In this document: in pieces, positions 1 through 8,391 of the stretch
How positions within the stretch are numbered: position 1 is the stretch's first letter
Layout of the letters: the number at the start of each line of letters is the position of its first letter
Assembly (NCBI RefSeq): GCF_009695545.1
Contig: NZ_VUNS01000002.1
Coordinates: 124,001-188,000, forward strand
Direction: 5' to 3'
DNA length: 64,000 bases
DNA from: Victivallis lenta
Lineage (GTDB): Bacteria; Verrucomicrobiota; Lentisphaeria; Victivallales; Victivallaceae
Position numbers and translations under genes: made by a program
The notes under the pieces: model-generated
Seen by the model: the letters and a program-made list of their open reading frames with translations, nothing else
Databases searched by the model: none
Told to the model about the DNA's origin: nothing

Positions 1-425
1 GCATAGCCGGTCATGATGACCAGCGAAACCGCGACCGTGCGGTTCTTCCGGAAGCTCCTGATCGTCTCGTCGATGAGCGACAAATAGATCGAACTCGCCC
101 CGAAGCCGGTCAGCGCGCGGCTGAAATAAAGCCACGCTCCGTCCGACAACGGGAAAAGCAGCGACCCGAGGCAGAACAGCAGCGCCCCCGGCAGCATGAC
201 CCGCCTGCCGCCGTACCGGTTCACGAAGAGCCCGATCACAAGCTGGTTCAGCGCGTAAACGTACATGAAACTCGACCCCAGCGCCGTGACGCCGGGGGCC
301 GAGAGATGCAGCTCCTCCTGCAGCCGGTCGAAGATCGCCCCCGGAATCGCAACGCGCTGGATGTTCGCGAAAAAGTAGAGCGCGCTTCCGAACAGGATGA
401 GCCGGAGCCGGCAGCGGAGAAACAT
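1..425 (-). CDS. MFS-type transporter, 3' part cut off by window edge
   Basis: The reverse strand encodes the first ~141 residues of a polytopic membrane protein; the rest lies beyond the window. The visible part has alternating hydrophobic stretches and a loop reading NRYGGRRVMLPGALL, which resembles the conserved loop between helices 2 and 3 of the major facilitator superfamily (D/N-R-x-G-R-R). The start is ATG at 425; an in-frame GTG at 434 is equally possible and lies just past the stop of the amidohydrolase (436-438). It is the last visible gene of the 7127-to-1 operon, so I infer it imports the substrate of that pathway or a related sugar. No substrate can be read from the sequence. Confidence 0.8.
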   Translation of the reverse strand, partial: MFLRCRLRLILFGSALYFFANIQRVAIPGAIFDRLQEELHLSAPGVTALGSSFMYVYALNQLVIGLFVNRYGGRRVMLPGALLFCLGSLLFPLSDGAWLYFSRALTGFGASSIYLSLIDETIRSFRKNRTVAVSLVIMTGY

Positions 426-435
426 CGGTTTCACG

Positions 436-1206
436 TCACCGCCCGCCCCCGAATGCGGGAACGCTCCCGGCGGAGGCGAGAAGCCGCAGCAAATTTCCGG
501 AGCCGATCTTCCGGCGCATGACGGGGTCCGGAACCGCGCGTTCCAGCCGGATCACGAAGCAGGCCGGGTCGAACGCCGTGTAATCGGTCGCCCAGAGCAG
601 CCGCTCCGGCCCGAATGCCGCAAGCGCGGACTCCATCGAACCGAGCCGCAGGCCGCCGTTCGCTCCGCTCAGATCAAGCCGGACGTTCGGAAGCGCGGCA
701 AGCGGCGCGAGCCATTCGGCCGTGATGTGCGCACAGACGATGTTCAGCTCCGACATCCGTTCCGCAAGCGCAACGACACCGGCGGAGTTGTGCAGCTGCA
801 CAATCTGCCCGTTGTCGCGGCAGCGTTCGAAAAGGGGCGTCCACTCCGGACGGTCGAAGTCGATCCCGCAGCGGTACGGCACAAGTTCGCCGACCCACAC
901 GAGGCCGCGTTCCCGGAAGCGGTCCAGCCACGCGAGCGACGTTTCGACCGCGCGCGGATGGATGACGGCGCCGGGGTAGAGATACTCCGGCATCGTGTCG
1001 TAAAGTTCAAGCGCGTCGCGGTTCGCGGCGTCGACCTCCTCCGCCGTGTCGCAGAAGACGCCGAGCCAGGTGTTGAAAACCATTCCGGTCACGCCCGCGC
1101 CCCGCGCAAGCTTGACTGCTTCGGAAACATCGCGGAAGAGCGCCTCCGAACAATGCCTGCCGAAATCGCGCGGATACGGCAGGTGCACATGCGCGTCGAT
1201 CGGCAT
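436..1206 (-). CDS. amidohydrolase family 2 (metal-dependent hydrolase)
   Basis: A 256-residue TIM-barrel hydrolase. It opens with MPIDAHVHLPYP, carrying the HxH metal-binding motif, has later histidines in IVQLHNS and IVCAHIT, and ends its barrel with LLWATDYTAFDP, whose Asp matches the catalytic aspartate of the amidohydrolase 2 family. The ATG at 1206 is chosen over an upstream one because it lies right after the stop of the preceding gene (1208-1210) and gives the canonical N-terminus. Known members cleave C-N, C-O or C-C bonds, including lactone hydrolases and decarboxylases. In an operon of dehydrogenases, hydrolysis of a sugar lactone is an attractive guess, but this is inference. Confidence 0.85.
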   Translation of the reverse strand: MPIDAHVHLPYPRDFGRHCSEALFRDVSEAVKLARGAGVTGMVFNTWLGVFCDTAEEVDAANRDALELYDTMPEYLYPGAVIHPRAVETSLAWLDRFRERGLVWVGELVPYRCGIDFDRPEWTPLFERCRDNGQIVQLHNSAGVVALAERMSELNIVCAHITAEWLAPLAALPNVRLDLSGANGGLRLGSMESALAAFGPERLLWATDYTAFDPACFVIRLERAVPDPVMRRKIGSGNLLRLLASAGSVPAFGGGR

Positions 1207-1207
1207 T

Positions 1208-2173
1208 TCAACGGATCTCCAGCACAACCTTGCCGATATTTTCGTTCCGCTCGAGGATCGCGTGCGCCTCTTCGGCACGCCGGACCGGCATCACGGCGTG
1301 AATCACGGGGCGGAGCTCCTTCGATGCGAATTTCGGCCAGAGCCGCTCGCCCAGCTCGCGCAATATCCGCGCCTTCATCTCCGGCGGGCGGCTGCGCAGC
1401 GTACTGCCGATCAGCCGAAGTCCGCGCTTCAGGATCGGGCGCAAACTGATTTCCGCAAATTCGCCGCCGAGCGTCGCAATCAGAACCCAGCGGCCGCCGG
1501 GAGCAAGCTTTTCGATATGTCTGCCGAGAGCGGCACCGCCGACGCAGTCCAGCACCGCATCGACCGGATTTTCGTCAAGAATTCCGCCGAGGTCGTCCGT
1601 TCTGCGGTTGACGACGACATCCGCCCCGAGCGAACGGACCACCCGGGCTTTTTCCTCCGAACCGACCGTGGTCACCACCTTGGCGCCGAACGCCTTCGCA
1701 AGCTGGATCGCCGCGATGCCGAGACCGCTCGCGCCCGCCTGGATCAAGACGGTCTCCCCGGCCTTGAGCCCGGCTTCAATCACAAGATTCAGGTAAGAGG
1801 TGGCGAACGCCTCCGGCAGCGAGGCAGCCTCCGCCATCGACAGCCCTTCGGGAACAGGCAGGACCAGCTCCTCCGGCACGGCGGCCTTTTCCGCGTATCC
1901 GCCTCCGCCGAGAAGCGCGCAAACCCGGTCTCCGGCTTTCCACCGGCTGCCGCGGGGAGCGGCCAGGACGGTTCCCGCAACCTCAAGCCCCATCCACTCC
2001 GGCCATCCCGGCGGCGGCGGATATTTTCCGGCCCTCTGGAGCAGGTCGGCGCGGTTCAGAGCGGCGGCGTGGATTTCGAGCAGGATTTCATCGGGCTCCG
2101 GAGCCGGGTCTGGAACTACCGTCCAGCGCATGGCCCTGTTTTCATCGACTTTCATTGCATACATCTGTTTCAT
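1208..2173 (-). CDS. NADPH:quinone oxidoreductase-like MDR dehydrogenase
   Basis: A 321-residue medium-chain dehydrogenase/reductase of the zinc-independent quinone oxidoreductase (QOR/PIG3) type. Seen: the N-terminal GroES-like segment with LNRADLLQRAGKYPPPPG, the nucleotide-binding GASGLGIAAIQLAKAFGA, and a C-terminal IGKVVLEI. No structural zinc cysteines are present. The start is ATG at 2173, which overlaps the stop of the upstream Gfo/Idh gene by four bases (ATGA). Family members reduce quinones or alpha,beta-unsaturated carbonyls with NADPH. In this operon it may reduce an enone intermediate made by a neighbouring dehydratase or dehydrogenase step; that is inference. Confidence 0.88.
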   Translation of the reverse strand: MKQMYAMKVDENRAMRWTVVPDPAPEPDEILLEIHAAALNRADLLQRAGKYPPPPGWPEWMGLEVAGTVLAAPRGSRWKAGDRVCALLGGGGYAEKAAVPEELVLPVPEGLSMAEAASLPEAFATSYLNLVIEAGLKAGETVLIQAGASGLGIAAIQLAKAFGAKVVTTVGSEEKARVVRSLGADVVVNRRTDDLGGILDENPVDAVLDCVGGAALGRHIEKLAPGGRWVLIATLGGEFAEISLRPILKRGLRLIGSTLRSRPPEMKARILRELGERLWPKFASKELRPVIHAVMPVRRAEEAHAILERNENIGKVVLEIR

Positions 2174-3297
2174 GCCTCCAGCGGATGTTTTCGTTGCGTG
2201 AGCGGAATCGCCATCGCGCGGCCTCCGGCGAGCTGCGACGCGTACGCGCCCTGGATCATTTCGAGCACCATCTGAGCGTCGCGCGCCGAAGCGGCGGGCT
2301 CGCGGTTCTCCTCCACCGCCCGCAGGAGATCCCACGCCGCGCGGCGGTTGTTCACCGCAAAGTACGGCATGAACCCGATCTTCGCCGGATCGAGCGGCTC
2401 CGCTCCGGGAATCTCCGGTTCCGGCGGCAGCCCGACCGTCTCGAACCGCGTATCGTCCTCCGGCGGCAGGCTCGAACGGCAGAGCCGCAGTTCGCGTTTA
2501 TCGTCGTAACGGACCGCCAGCATTCCCTCCGTTCCGGCGACGGTCACTCCCATGCGCAGCCCGCAGGAAGCGAGATTTTTCCGGCTTTCGAAAAATCCGC
2601 GCACACCGTTCGGGAAACGGTAGTAAGCCATGAGCTCGTCTCCCGCGACGGGACCGAGCGGCTCCGAAGTCGCACAGCGGTCCGTGGAACGCAGCGGGCG
2701 TCCCCCGAAGGTGAAGTCCGCGAATACATACTCCGGCGCGCCGAAGAGAAAGCAGCCGATATCGAGAATATGCGTGCCGAGTACGACGAAGTCCTCTCCG
2801 CCGCCGCGTTCATCCTCCTTGCCGCGCCCGTAGAAGGCCAGCGGCCGGCCGATTTCACCGGCTTCGATCATCGCCTTCATGGTGCGGAACACCTGCGCGT
2901 GACGCGCCAGGTGGGCGACCGCGATTTTCACGCCGTATTCGTCCGCAAGCGCGATGAGCCGGTCCGCCTCCTCCAGCGTGGCCGCGAGCGGCTTCTCGCA
3001 GAGGATATGACAGCCGCGCCGGATGACGGGCTCAAGTTCGTCGAGCCGTCCTTCCGGCACGCGCGAACCGCAGACGACGACATCGGGCTTTTCGCATTCG
3101 AGCATTTCATCAAGCGCCGCATAGTGGCGCTTCGCACCGGTTTCGGCGAGCTTCTTTTCGATGCCGCCGCAATTCGAATCGACCAGGGCGACCGTCTCGA
3201 CGCCGGGGAGCCCCCTGAACGCGAGGTGCGTCCCGTGGCCGCCGCGGCCGGGACGGGCCGTATCGTGCAGGATGCCGATTTTCCAGGAGCGGTTCAT
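2170..3297 (-). CDS. Gfo/Idh/MocA family oxidoreductase
   Basis: A 375-residue NAD(P)-dependent dehydrogenase. The Rossmann part starts KIGILHDTARPGRGGHGTH, an unusual glycine loop for the family, and is followed by the signature CEKPLAATLEEADRL, where the EKP lysine is catalytic in the family. The C-terminal half has the expected beta-sheet substrate domain (TEGMLAVRYDDKRELRL). Family members oxidise or reduce sugars, inositols and sugar acids at a ring carbon. It lies 15 bases downstream of the epimerase-like gene and is coupled by ATGA to the QOR gene. It is one of two distinct Gfo/Idh/MocA proteins in this operon, suggesting two successive redox steps. Confidence 0.9.
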   Translation of the reverse strand: MNRSWKIGILHDTARPGRGGHGTHLAFRGLPGVETVALVDSNCGGIEKKLAETGAKRHYAALDEMLECEKPDVVVCGSRVPEGRLDELEPVIRRGCHILCEKPLAATLEEADRLIALADEYGVKIAVAHLARHAQVFRTMKAMIEAGEIGRPLAFYGRGKEDERGGGEDFVVLGTHILDIGCFLFGAPEYVFADFTFGGRPLRSTDRCATSEPLGPVAGDELMAYYRFPNGVRGFFESRKNLASCGLRMGVTVAGTEGMLAVRYDDKRELRLCRSSLPPEDDTRFETVGLPPEPEIPGAEPLDPAKIGFMPYFAVNNRRAAWDLLRAVEENREPAASARDAQMVLEMIQGAYASQLAGGRAMAIPLTQRKHPLEA

Positions 3298-3312
3298 GGC
3301 AGTTCCCTTTCG

Positions 3313-4308
3313 TTACCTTTTCATGGCCGCAAGGTATTCATCCATGGCGGCGTTAACCGGCCAGACGGTATCCTTCGGGCAGCGGGAGATCTCTTTCCTG
3401 AGCCCGTCGTAAAGCGGGGTCAGCTCGCTCTGCCTCATCCCGAGCACGGCCAGGATTTTGGAGTTGTCCGTGACACGGGTGAAAAGCCGCGCGTATTCGA
3501 GCTGCCAGCGCGGTCCCATGTCGTACGGGTCCGGATTGAGGATGCGGAGGTAATCCTCCTTGTCGACCCAGACGGCTTCGAGCCCGCAGATGTCCTTGTA
3601 ACAGGCGGCGATCTCGTCCCAGGAGCGGTGTTCCGCCGTCGCGGCGTTGAATGCTTCGCCGAGGGCTTTTTCGTTGAACAGGAGTCCGGCGATCATCCGG
3701 GCGACGTCTCCGCCCCAGCTCATCGTCGCCTGCCTGTACCGCGCCTGTTCCGGAACGACGACCTTTTTGCCGGCGAACGCGCGACCGACCGTATCCGCCG
3801 CTTCCAGCGTCACAAGCTGGTAGCGCATCAGAGAATAGGTCGTGGCCGGGCGGACGATCGTCCAGTTCCGGCGCGGAAAGGCGTACAGGATATTTTCACC
3901 CCGCGCCTTGTAGATGCAGTAGTCATCCGAATTGCGGAGAAGCTCGTCCCCGGCCGTATCGATCAGCCGCGGCGAGGTTTCCCGGACCGGATGCTCCCGG
4001 TCGTCGAAAACCCGGCAGCTGGAGAGAAAGATGTAATGCTCCGTATGATCCAGCGCCTGCGGCAGATACCAGGCGAGTTCGCCGGTGCCGTAAGTCAGGA
4101 AATCCACGATTCCGTCGTAACCGTTTTCCAGCAGTCTGCGGTAGACGGCCCTCTCCTTCGCATTCGCCCGGATGTGATTCACGTTCGGAAGGGACTCCCC
4201 CGCCCCGTCGAGGGAGACGCCGTCGATCCGGTACCCCCTTTCCGCCAGATGCGGAAGAAGATACCTCCCCATGGCCCCGGATGCGCCGAGAACCAGAACT
4301 TTTTTCAT
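3313..4308 (-). CDS. NAD-dependent epimerase/dehydratase-like protein
   Basis: A 331-residue extended-SDR protein. It begins MKKVLVLGASGAMGRYLLPH with the GxxGxxG cofactor loop, and has IFLSSCRVFDD and YCIYKARGEN; the latter supplies a YxxxK motif as in the epimerase catalytic pair. The C-terminal half contains EAFNAATAEHRSWDE, as in NAD-dependent epimerase/dehydratases acting on sugars or nucleotide sugars. Many proteins of this type in carbohydrate loci act on unactivated sugars. It sits 20 bases downstream of the SDR and just upstream of the Gfo/Idh gene. Substrate unknown. Confidence 0.85.
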   Translation of the reverse strand: MKKVLVLGASGAMGRYLLPHLAERGYRIDGVSLDGAGESLPNVNHIRANAKERAVYRRLLENGYDGIVDFLTYGTGELAWYLPQALDHTEHYIFLSSCRVFDDREHPVRETSPRLIDTAGDELLRNSDDYCIYKARGENILYAFPRRNWTIVRPATTYSLMRYQLVTLEAADTVGRAFAGKKVVVPEQARYRQATMSWGGDVARMIAGLLFNEKALGEAFNAATAEHRSWDEIAACYKDICGLEAVWVDKEDYLRILNPDPYDMGPRWQLEYARLFTRVTDNSKILAVLGMRQSELTPLYDGLRKEISRCPKDTVWPVNAAMDEYLAAMKR

Positions 4309-4328
4309 GCTGCACCTCTTTTGCGATA

Positions 4329-5105
4329 TCAGTTATGCTGTGTGGTTTCCATACTCCGGGCCGGACCGAGCACGCGGCCGCCGTCGATGATGTAATCGCA
4401 GCCGGTGATGAACGCGGCCTCTTCCGACGCGAGGAACGCGACGAGCGAAGCGACCTCCTCCGGCGTGCCCATGCGTCCGACATAGGTTCCGCCCGGAATC
4501 GAATCCGTCGGACGGCGCGCGATCGCCCCCGGAGAAACCGAGTTGACCGTAACGCCGTATCCGCCGACTTCCATCGCCAGCGCCTTCGTGAGCGAAACGA
4601 TGCCTCCCTTTGCCGCAGAATAATCGACCCGGTCGAGAATCCCGACCGCCGCCGCGATCGACGCGATGCTGACGATCCTCCCGTAACGGCGTTCGATCAT
4701 GGGATTCAGCACAGCGCGAATACAGCGCAGCGTGCCGTGCAGATTCAGATCGAGCACCCGGCTCCACACCTCCTCGCCGGCATCCCGGAACCGGCTCAGC
4801 CTGCCGAACAGCCCGGCGCTGCCGCCCGCGTTATTGACGAGAATGTCGATCTTTCCGCACTCCGCGAGAACCCGTTCCGCCATTGCGGCGACATCGGCGG
4901 TTTGCGTCACATCGACTCCGCAGCCGAATGCGTTTCCGTCCATCAGCCGGATCTCTTCCGCGACGGCTTCGGCGCCTTCCGCCTTCAGATCGGAGACGCA
5001 GACCGCCGCGCCTTCCGCCGCAAACCGTTTTGCGATCGCCCGTCCGATGGCGCCCGCCGCGCCGGTCACGATCACGCTCCGTCCCTCAAACCGCTTCATC
5101 GTCAT
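4329..5105 (-). CDS. short-chain dehydrogenase/reductase (SDR)
   Basis: A 258-residue classical SDR. Seen: the cofactor motif TGAAGAIGRAIA, NNAGG, a catalytic Ser in VSIASIAA, and YSAAKGG (Tyr-x-x-x-Lys), followed by VNSVSPGAI and the C-terminal ITGCDYIIDGG. The start at 5105 (MTMKRF) is chosen because GGAG lies about seven bases upstream; it overlaps the end of the preceding Gfo/Idh gene (stop at 5086) by 20 bases. Such enzymes oxidise a secondary alcohol with NAD(P). In this operon it probably acts on the same sugar or cyclitol ring as the Gfo/Idh proteins. Confidence 0.92.
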   Translation of the reverse strand: MTMKRFEGRSVIVTGAAGAIGRAIAKRFAAEGAAVCVSDLKAEGAEAVAEEIRLMDGNAFGCGVDVTQTADVAAMAERVLAECGKIDILVNNAGGSAGLFGRLSRFRDAGEEVWSRVLDLNLHGTLRCIRAVLNPMIERRYGRIVSIASIAAAVGILDRVDYSAAKGGIVSLTKALAMEVGGYGVTVNSVSPGAIARRPTDSIPGGTYVGRMGTPEEVASLVAFLASEEAAFITGCDYIIDGGRVLGPARSMETTQHN

Positions 5106-6132
5106 GATTCTTCTCCTGCCGTTCGTATCCGGACGCCGCCAGCAGCGCCTCCTGAACCAGAAATTCATGTCCGTACGGATACGGATTGGCGATCTCGCCG
5201 CGCACGATCCGCGCGAACTCGGCCAGCTGCTCCGTATACCGTCCCGGCATCACGCCGGCATCGACGATGTGCGTCCCGGCCGGAAAATCGCCGCACGGTT
5301 CAAGCAATGTGAGCCGCACATGCAGCGGGTCGCGGTCGTAACGGTCGGACGGGTGCTCGAGAGGACAAATTTCCGCCGTGCCCTTCGTCCCGCAGACGAT
5401 GAGCCGCCGGTGCTTCATGCCGTCCACCTCGGCCACGCTCGTGCGGATCGAAGCCGTGCAGCGCGGATACTCCAGCACCGCAAAACCATTGTCGAACAGC
5501 GCGTCGTCCCGGGTCTTGCGCTGGAACGGCGTAACCCGGTCCGGCCGGCCGAGCATCGAAATCACAATATCGATCAGGTGGCCGCCGAAGATGTACATCG
5601 CGCCGCCCCGGAAATTCGACAGCCAGCGGCGATAGTCCTCGTCGCCGCCGTCGTAGCGGCTCATCACGGCGTGGATTTCGAAAATTTCGCCGAGCCAGCC
5701 TTTGCGCACCGCGTCGCGGCAGAAGCGGATCGCAGGGTTGTTCCGGTACATGTAGCCGAGCTGGATGCAGAGCTTCCTCCGCTCGAATTCATCGAGCAGC
5801 TCCCGGAACGCGCCGAGCGACTCACCGCCGGGCTTGTCCATGTGGATGTGCAGATTATGCTCCGCACAGCGCCGCGCCGCCGGAACAAGCCCGAAGCCGT
5901 CGGTCTCGACCGCGACCGCCTGCAGCCCCGGAACCCGGAACAGCTCCTCTTCGCTCATCCACGGAATCCCCCGGTAGCACTCCCAGTCGCCGCGCCTCCG
6001 CCGCCACTGCGGGTCATCCTCCACCACGCCGACCACTTCGAAGAGGTCGGAGAGGCGGCGCAGCGTGTTCATCTTCTCCGAACCGTGGTTGTGCCCGATG
6101 CCGATCTGTCCGATTCTGATCCGTTCCATCAT
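5086..6132 (-). CDS. Gfo/Idh/MocA family oxidoreductase
   Basis: A 348-residue protein. Its N-terminus, RIGQIGIGHNHGSEKM, has a Rossmann-like loop with two histidines, and the family lysine appears in HMDKPGGESLGAF, a variant of the usual EKP with Asp. GGAMYIFGGHLIDI matches the family substrate-site GG-x-x-x-D-x-x-x-H region. ATG at 6132 overlaps the stop of the alcohol dehydrogenase gene (ATGA); a second ATG follows immediately at 6129. It differs clearly from the Gfo/Idh protein at 2170, so the two are not recent duplicates. Reaction unknown beyond NAD(P)-dependent redox of a polyol or sugar. Confidence 0.9.
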   Translation of the reverse strand: MMERIRIGQIGIGHNHGSEKMNTLRRLSDLFEVVGVVEDDPQWRRRRGDWECYRGIPWMSEEELFRVPGLQAVAVETDGFGLVPAARRCAEHNLHIHMDKPGGESLGAFRELLDEFERRKLCIQLGYMYRNNPAIRFCRDAVRKGWLGEIFEIHAVMSRYDGGDEDYRRWLSNFRGGAMYIFGGHLIDIVISMLGRPDRVTPFQRKTRDDALFDNGFAVLEYPRCTASIRTSVAEVDGMKHRRLIVCGTKGTAEICPLEHPSDRYDRDPLHVRLTLLEPCGDFPAGTHIVDAGVMPGRYTEQLAEFARIVRGEIANPYPYGHEFLVQEALLAASGYERQEKNHDDEAV

Positions 6133-7127
6133 AACTTCCTCCAGTCAAATACGATGCCGAGCGGCGGATGCGCGCATTCGGCCAGTCTGCGGTAAACCGC
6201 CGGAGCCTCCTCCGGGCGGACGATCTCCGAAATGACCGGCCTGGCGCGAAACCGCTTTGCGGCGGCCAGCCCGAGCAGCGTGCGGAAATCGTCGCGGTAC
6301 GTCCAGTATCCCGGCGAGGAGTCCTCCTTCGGGCGCACGAAGTTGTGCGCGCCGACGATTGAGATTCCGGGCCTGTGCACATCGCGGTAGAAATCGACCG
6401 GCTCGTCTGAAATCCGGGTGCAGCCGAGCAGCACGACCCGCCCGCGGAACGAGGCGCATTCGAGCGCCTGGTTCAAAGCGTGTGCGGAACCGGTCACTTC
6501 GATGACCGCATCCGCCCCGCGCCCGCCGGTCGCGGCTTTCACCTTCTCCGCCAGCTCCGGGTCGTCCGGCGAAAACACCAGATCCGCGCCGAGCGCGAGC
6601 GCAAGGCCGCGTCGCTTTTCCTCGAAGTCGGTTGCGATCACCGTAAGCGCTCCGTCGAGCTTCGCCAGTTCGACGGCAAAGATTCCGAGCAGCCCCAGCC
6701 CTTCGACCAGAACCGCCTCGCCGAGCTCGATTCGCGCCTTGCGGACCCCCTGCAGGGACATCGCGGCAATGACTGTGAACGCCGCCTCGAGCGGATCGGC
6801 CGCCGGATCGACGACGGTCAGCCCGGCGGCAGGTTTCACGAACAAACTGCAATGCCCGGCATGGTCCGCCAGCACGCGCTCTCCGACCCGTACCGTCTCC
6901 ACGTCCCCGCCGGCAGCGACGACGCGCCCGATGCCGCAATAGCCGGGATACTGCGGAAATGTCTGCGGCGTATTCGGTTTCGCAATCAGGCAGGCACGCT
7001 CGGTTCCCGCACTCAATACGGAATACTCCATTCCGATCAGCACCTCTCCGCGCCCCGGCGGCGAAACTTCGAATTCCTGAAGCTCCGCCTCCCCGGCCCG
7101 CGGCCAGACGATTCGTTTCCCGGTCAT
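6129..7127 (-). CDS. MDR alcohol/polyol dehydrogenase-like protein
   Basis: A 332-residue medium-chain dehydrogenase. Visible are SAGTERACLI at the place where classical zinc enzymes carry CGTD, a nucleotide-binding VEGLGLLGIFAVELAKL, and DAVIEVTGSAHALNQALEC. The usual catalytic zinc cysteine is therefore not obvious. This matches the SAGTE subfamily seen in threonine-dehydrogenase-like and BchC-like proteins. Start: ATG at 7127 with GGAGGG six bases upstream, chosen over an upstream in-frame ATG lacking an RBS. It is the first gene of the operon, 47 bases from a good promoter (7174-7201) and divergent from the LacI gene at 7303. Confidence 0.88.
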   Translation of the reverse strand: MTGKRIVWPRAGEAELQEFEVSPPGRGEVLIGMEYSVLSAGTERACLIAKPNTPQTFPQYPGYCGIGRVVAAGGDVETVRVGERVLADHAGHCSLFVKPAAGLTVVDPAADPLEAAFTVIAAMSLQGVRKARIELGEAVLVEGLGLLGIFAVELAKLDGALTVIATDFEEKRRGLALALGADLVFSPDDPELAEKVKAATGGRGADAVIEVTGSAHALNQALECASFRGRVVLLGCTRISDEPVDFYRDVHRPGISIVGAHNFVRPKEDSSPGYWTYRDDFRTLLGLAAAKRFRARPVISEIVRPEEAPAVYRRLAECAHPPLGIVFDWRKL

Positions 7128-7173
7128 TCTTCCCTCCGTGTTTCCGGTTGAAATCCGCCCTTGTTTGTCTTTA

Positions 7174-7201
7174 ATTATACCCCGGCTCCGCCCGAAAACA
7201 A
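7174..7201 (-). promoter_or_regulatory. sigma-70-type promoter of the 7127-to-1 operon
   Basis: On the reverse strand, TTGTTT (7201-7196) and TATAAT (7179-7174) are 16 bases apart. The -10 is perfect, the -35 fair. Transcription would start near 7167, leaving a leader of about 40 bases. It lies between the divergent LacI gene and the operon, as expected for local repressor control, although I found no convincing LacI-type operator here. Confidence 0.65.
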
Positions 7202-7246
7202 GAGCACGGCCCGGTTCATTCATGCAAAACAGGATGAAAATAAATT

Positions 7247-7274
7247 TTGTTTTCAACTGATTCCGGTGTATATT
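7247..7274 (+). promoter_or_regulatory. candidate promoter of the LacI gene
   Basis: TTGTTT (7247-7252) and TATATT (7269-7274) are spaced 16 bases apart, 29 bases before the LacI start codon. The AT-rich island contrasts with the GC-rich surroundings. Weak -35, acceptable -10. Confidence 0.45.
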
Positions 7275-7302
7275 GAAAATGAATCAACCGGGAGAGCTTT
7301 TC

Positions 7303-8271
7303 ATGAAAATTCAGGAGATTGCGAGGGAGGCCGGCGTCTCGCCGGCGACTGTGTCGCGCGTATTCGCCAACCATCCGAACATCCGCGAGGAGGTGCGCGA
7401 ACAGGTTTTCGCGGTCGCGCGGAAGTACGGCTACCATCCGCGCCTCTCCTCGAAGCAGCAGAACGTCGTCATCGTCAGTCCGTACCACGAGATCTACCCG
7501 ATCCGCAGCTACGTCGAAATGGTGATTTCCGAGCTGGCGCTCGCGCTTTCCGCGCGCGGCTACCGCATCGAGATGCTGCCGCAGGACAATCTCGGGCAGC
7601 TCGAGCGCATCCGCTTCTGCGGCGCGGTTTCGATCGGCATCGACGCGGAGGAGTTCGGAAACTGGGAGGAGCGTTTCGCCGCCCCGCTCATCGTCGTCGA
7701 CCGCGACGCCCCGGCCGGCCCCGGCGAGATCTACTCGGTCCGCTCCGACGAAAACCAGGCCATGGCACTCGGGGTCGGCTGCCTCGCCGAACACGGCTGC
7801 CGCAGGGTCGGCATCATCATTTACGGAAAACCCGGAATCGGCAACGCGGAACTGCGGCGGGAAGCCGCGCTCTCCGCGCTCCGCCGCTGCGGGCTGCCGG
7901 TTTCGGGCCGGCTCGTGCGCTTCGCCCTCACCGAGTCCTACGTCGAAGAGGTCGGCAGGCTCCTGAAGTACGGCATCGACGGCCTTTTCTGTCCCGGCGG
8001 GGATGCCGGAATCCTCGCGGCCTATGCGCTGTCGCTCTACAACCGGCGCATTCCGGACGACATTTCGCTCGTCGCCTCGGAACGCACGATGTATTCCCGC
8101 TATGCGATTCCGCCGCAGACCACGATCACGCAGGACTACGCCGCCCAGGCCGCCGCCGTCGCCGACGCCCTCGACTCACGGCTCCGCGGCAACCCGTTCC
8201 CGCAGCGGACCGTCATCCCGTACCGCCTCATCGAACGCGACAGCGTCGGCGGGCGCCATTCCGTCCCGTGA
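7303..8271 (+). CDS. LacI-family transcriptional regulator
   Basis: A 322-residue repressor. The helix-turn-helix is at residues ~1-25 (MKIQEIAREAGVSPATVSRV), followed by the hinge region and a periplasmic-binding-like sensor domain with GCRRVGIIIYGKPG and DGLFCPGGDAGI. ATG at 7303 with GGGAGAG upstream is preferred to a TTG at 7273. It is divergent from the dehydrogenase operon (7127 to 1), which I infer it controls in response to a sugar-like ligand. The stretch SSKQQNVVIVSPYHEIYP lacks the long hinge helix LxxLGYxPN of many LacI proteins, so the DNA-hinge contact may be reduced. Confidence 0.92.
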   Translation: MKIQEIAREAGVSPATVSRVFANHPNIREEVREQVFAVARKYGYHPRLSSKQQNVVIVSPYHEIYPIRSYVEMVISELALALSARGYRIEMLPQDNLGQLERIRFCGAVSIGIDAEEFGNWEERFAAPLIVVDRDAPAGPGEIYSVRSDENQAMALGVGCLAEHGCRRVGIIIYGKPGIGNAELRREAALSALRRCGLPVSGRLVRFALTESYVEEVGRLLKYGIDGLFCPGGDAGILAAYALSLYNRRIPDDISLVASERTMYSRYAIPPQTTITQDYAAQAAAVADALDSRLRGNPFPQRTVIPYRLIERDSVGGRHSVP

Positions 8272-8347
8272 TCGCGGGCGGCGGGGAAGATACATGCCGC
8301 AATTTCGGAAATTACAGCCTTTTCCCCCGGCGGAACAGGGCGCGGCA

Positions 8348-8356
8348 TGCTATATT
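8348..8356 (+). promoter_or_regulatory. extended -10 promoter of the sialidase-like gene
   Basis: TGC followed by TATATT (8351-8356) gives an extended -10 without a recognisable -35, about 35 bases before the next start codon. The same TGCTATATT string occurs at 24943-24951. Confidence 0.4.
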
Positions 8357-8391
8357 CTTCCCGGAACCACCAGAACAGGAGATGACAGATC

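Noticed and set aside
2155-4395. 746-codon open frame on the + strand
   Set aside because: It is antisense to three well-supported dehydrogenase genes; arginine-rich, no domains. A GC-rich shadow.
7128-7302. LacI operator between the divergent genes
   Set aside because: Only A/T-rich partial symmetry (GAAAA...TTTTC near 7237-7255); no central CG palindrome, so not called.
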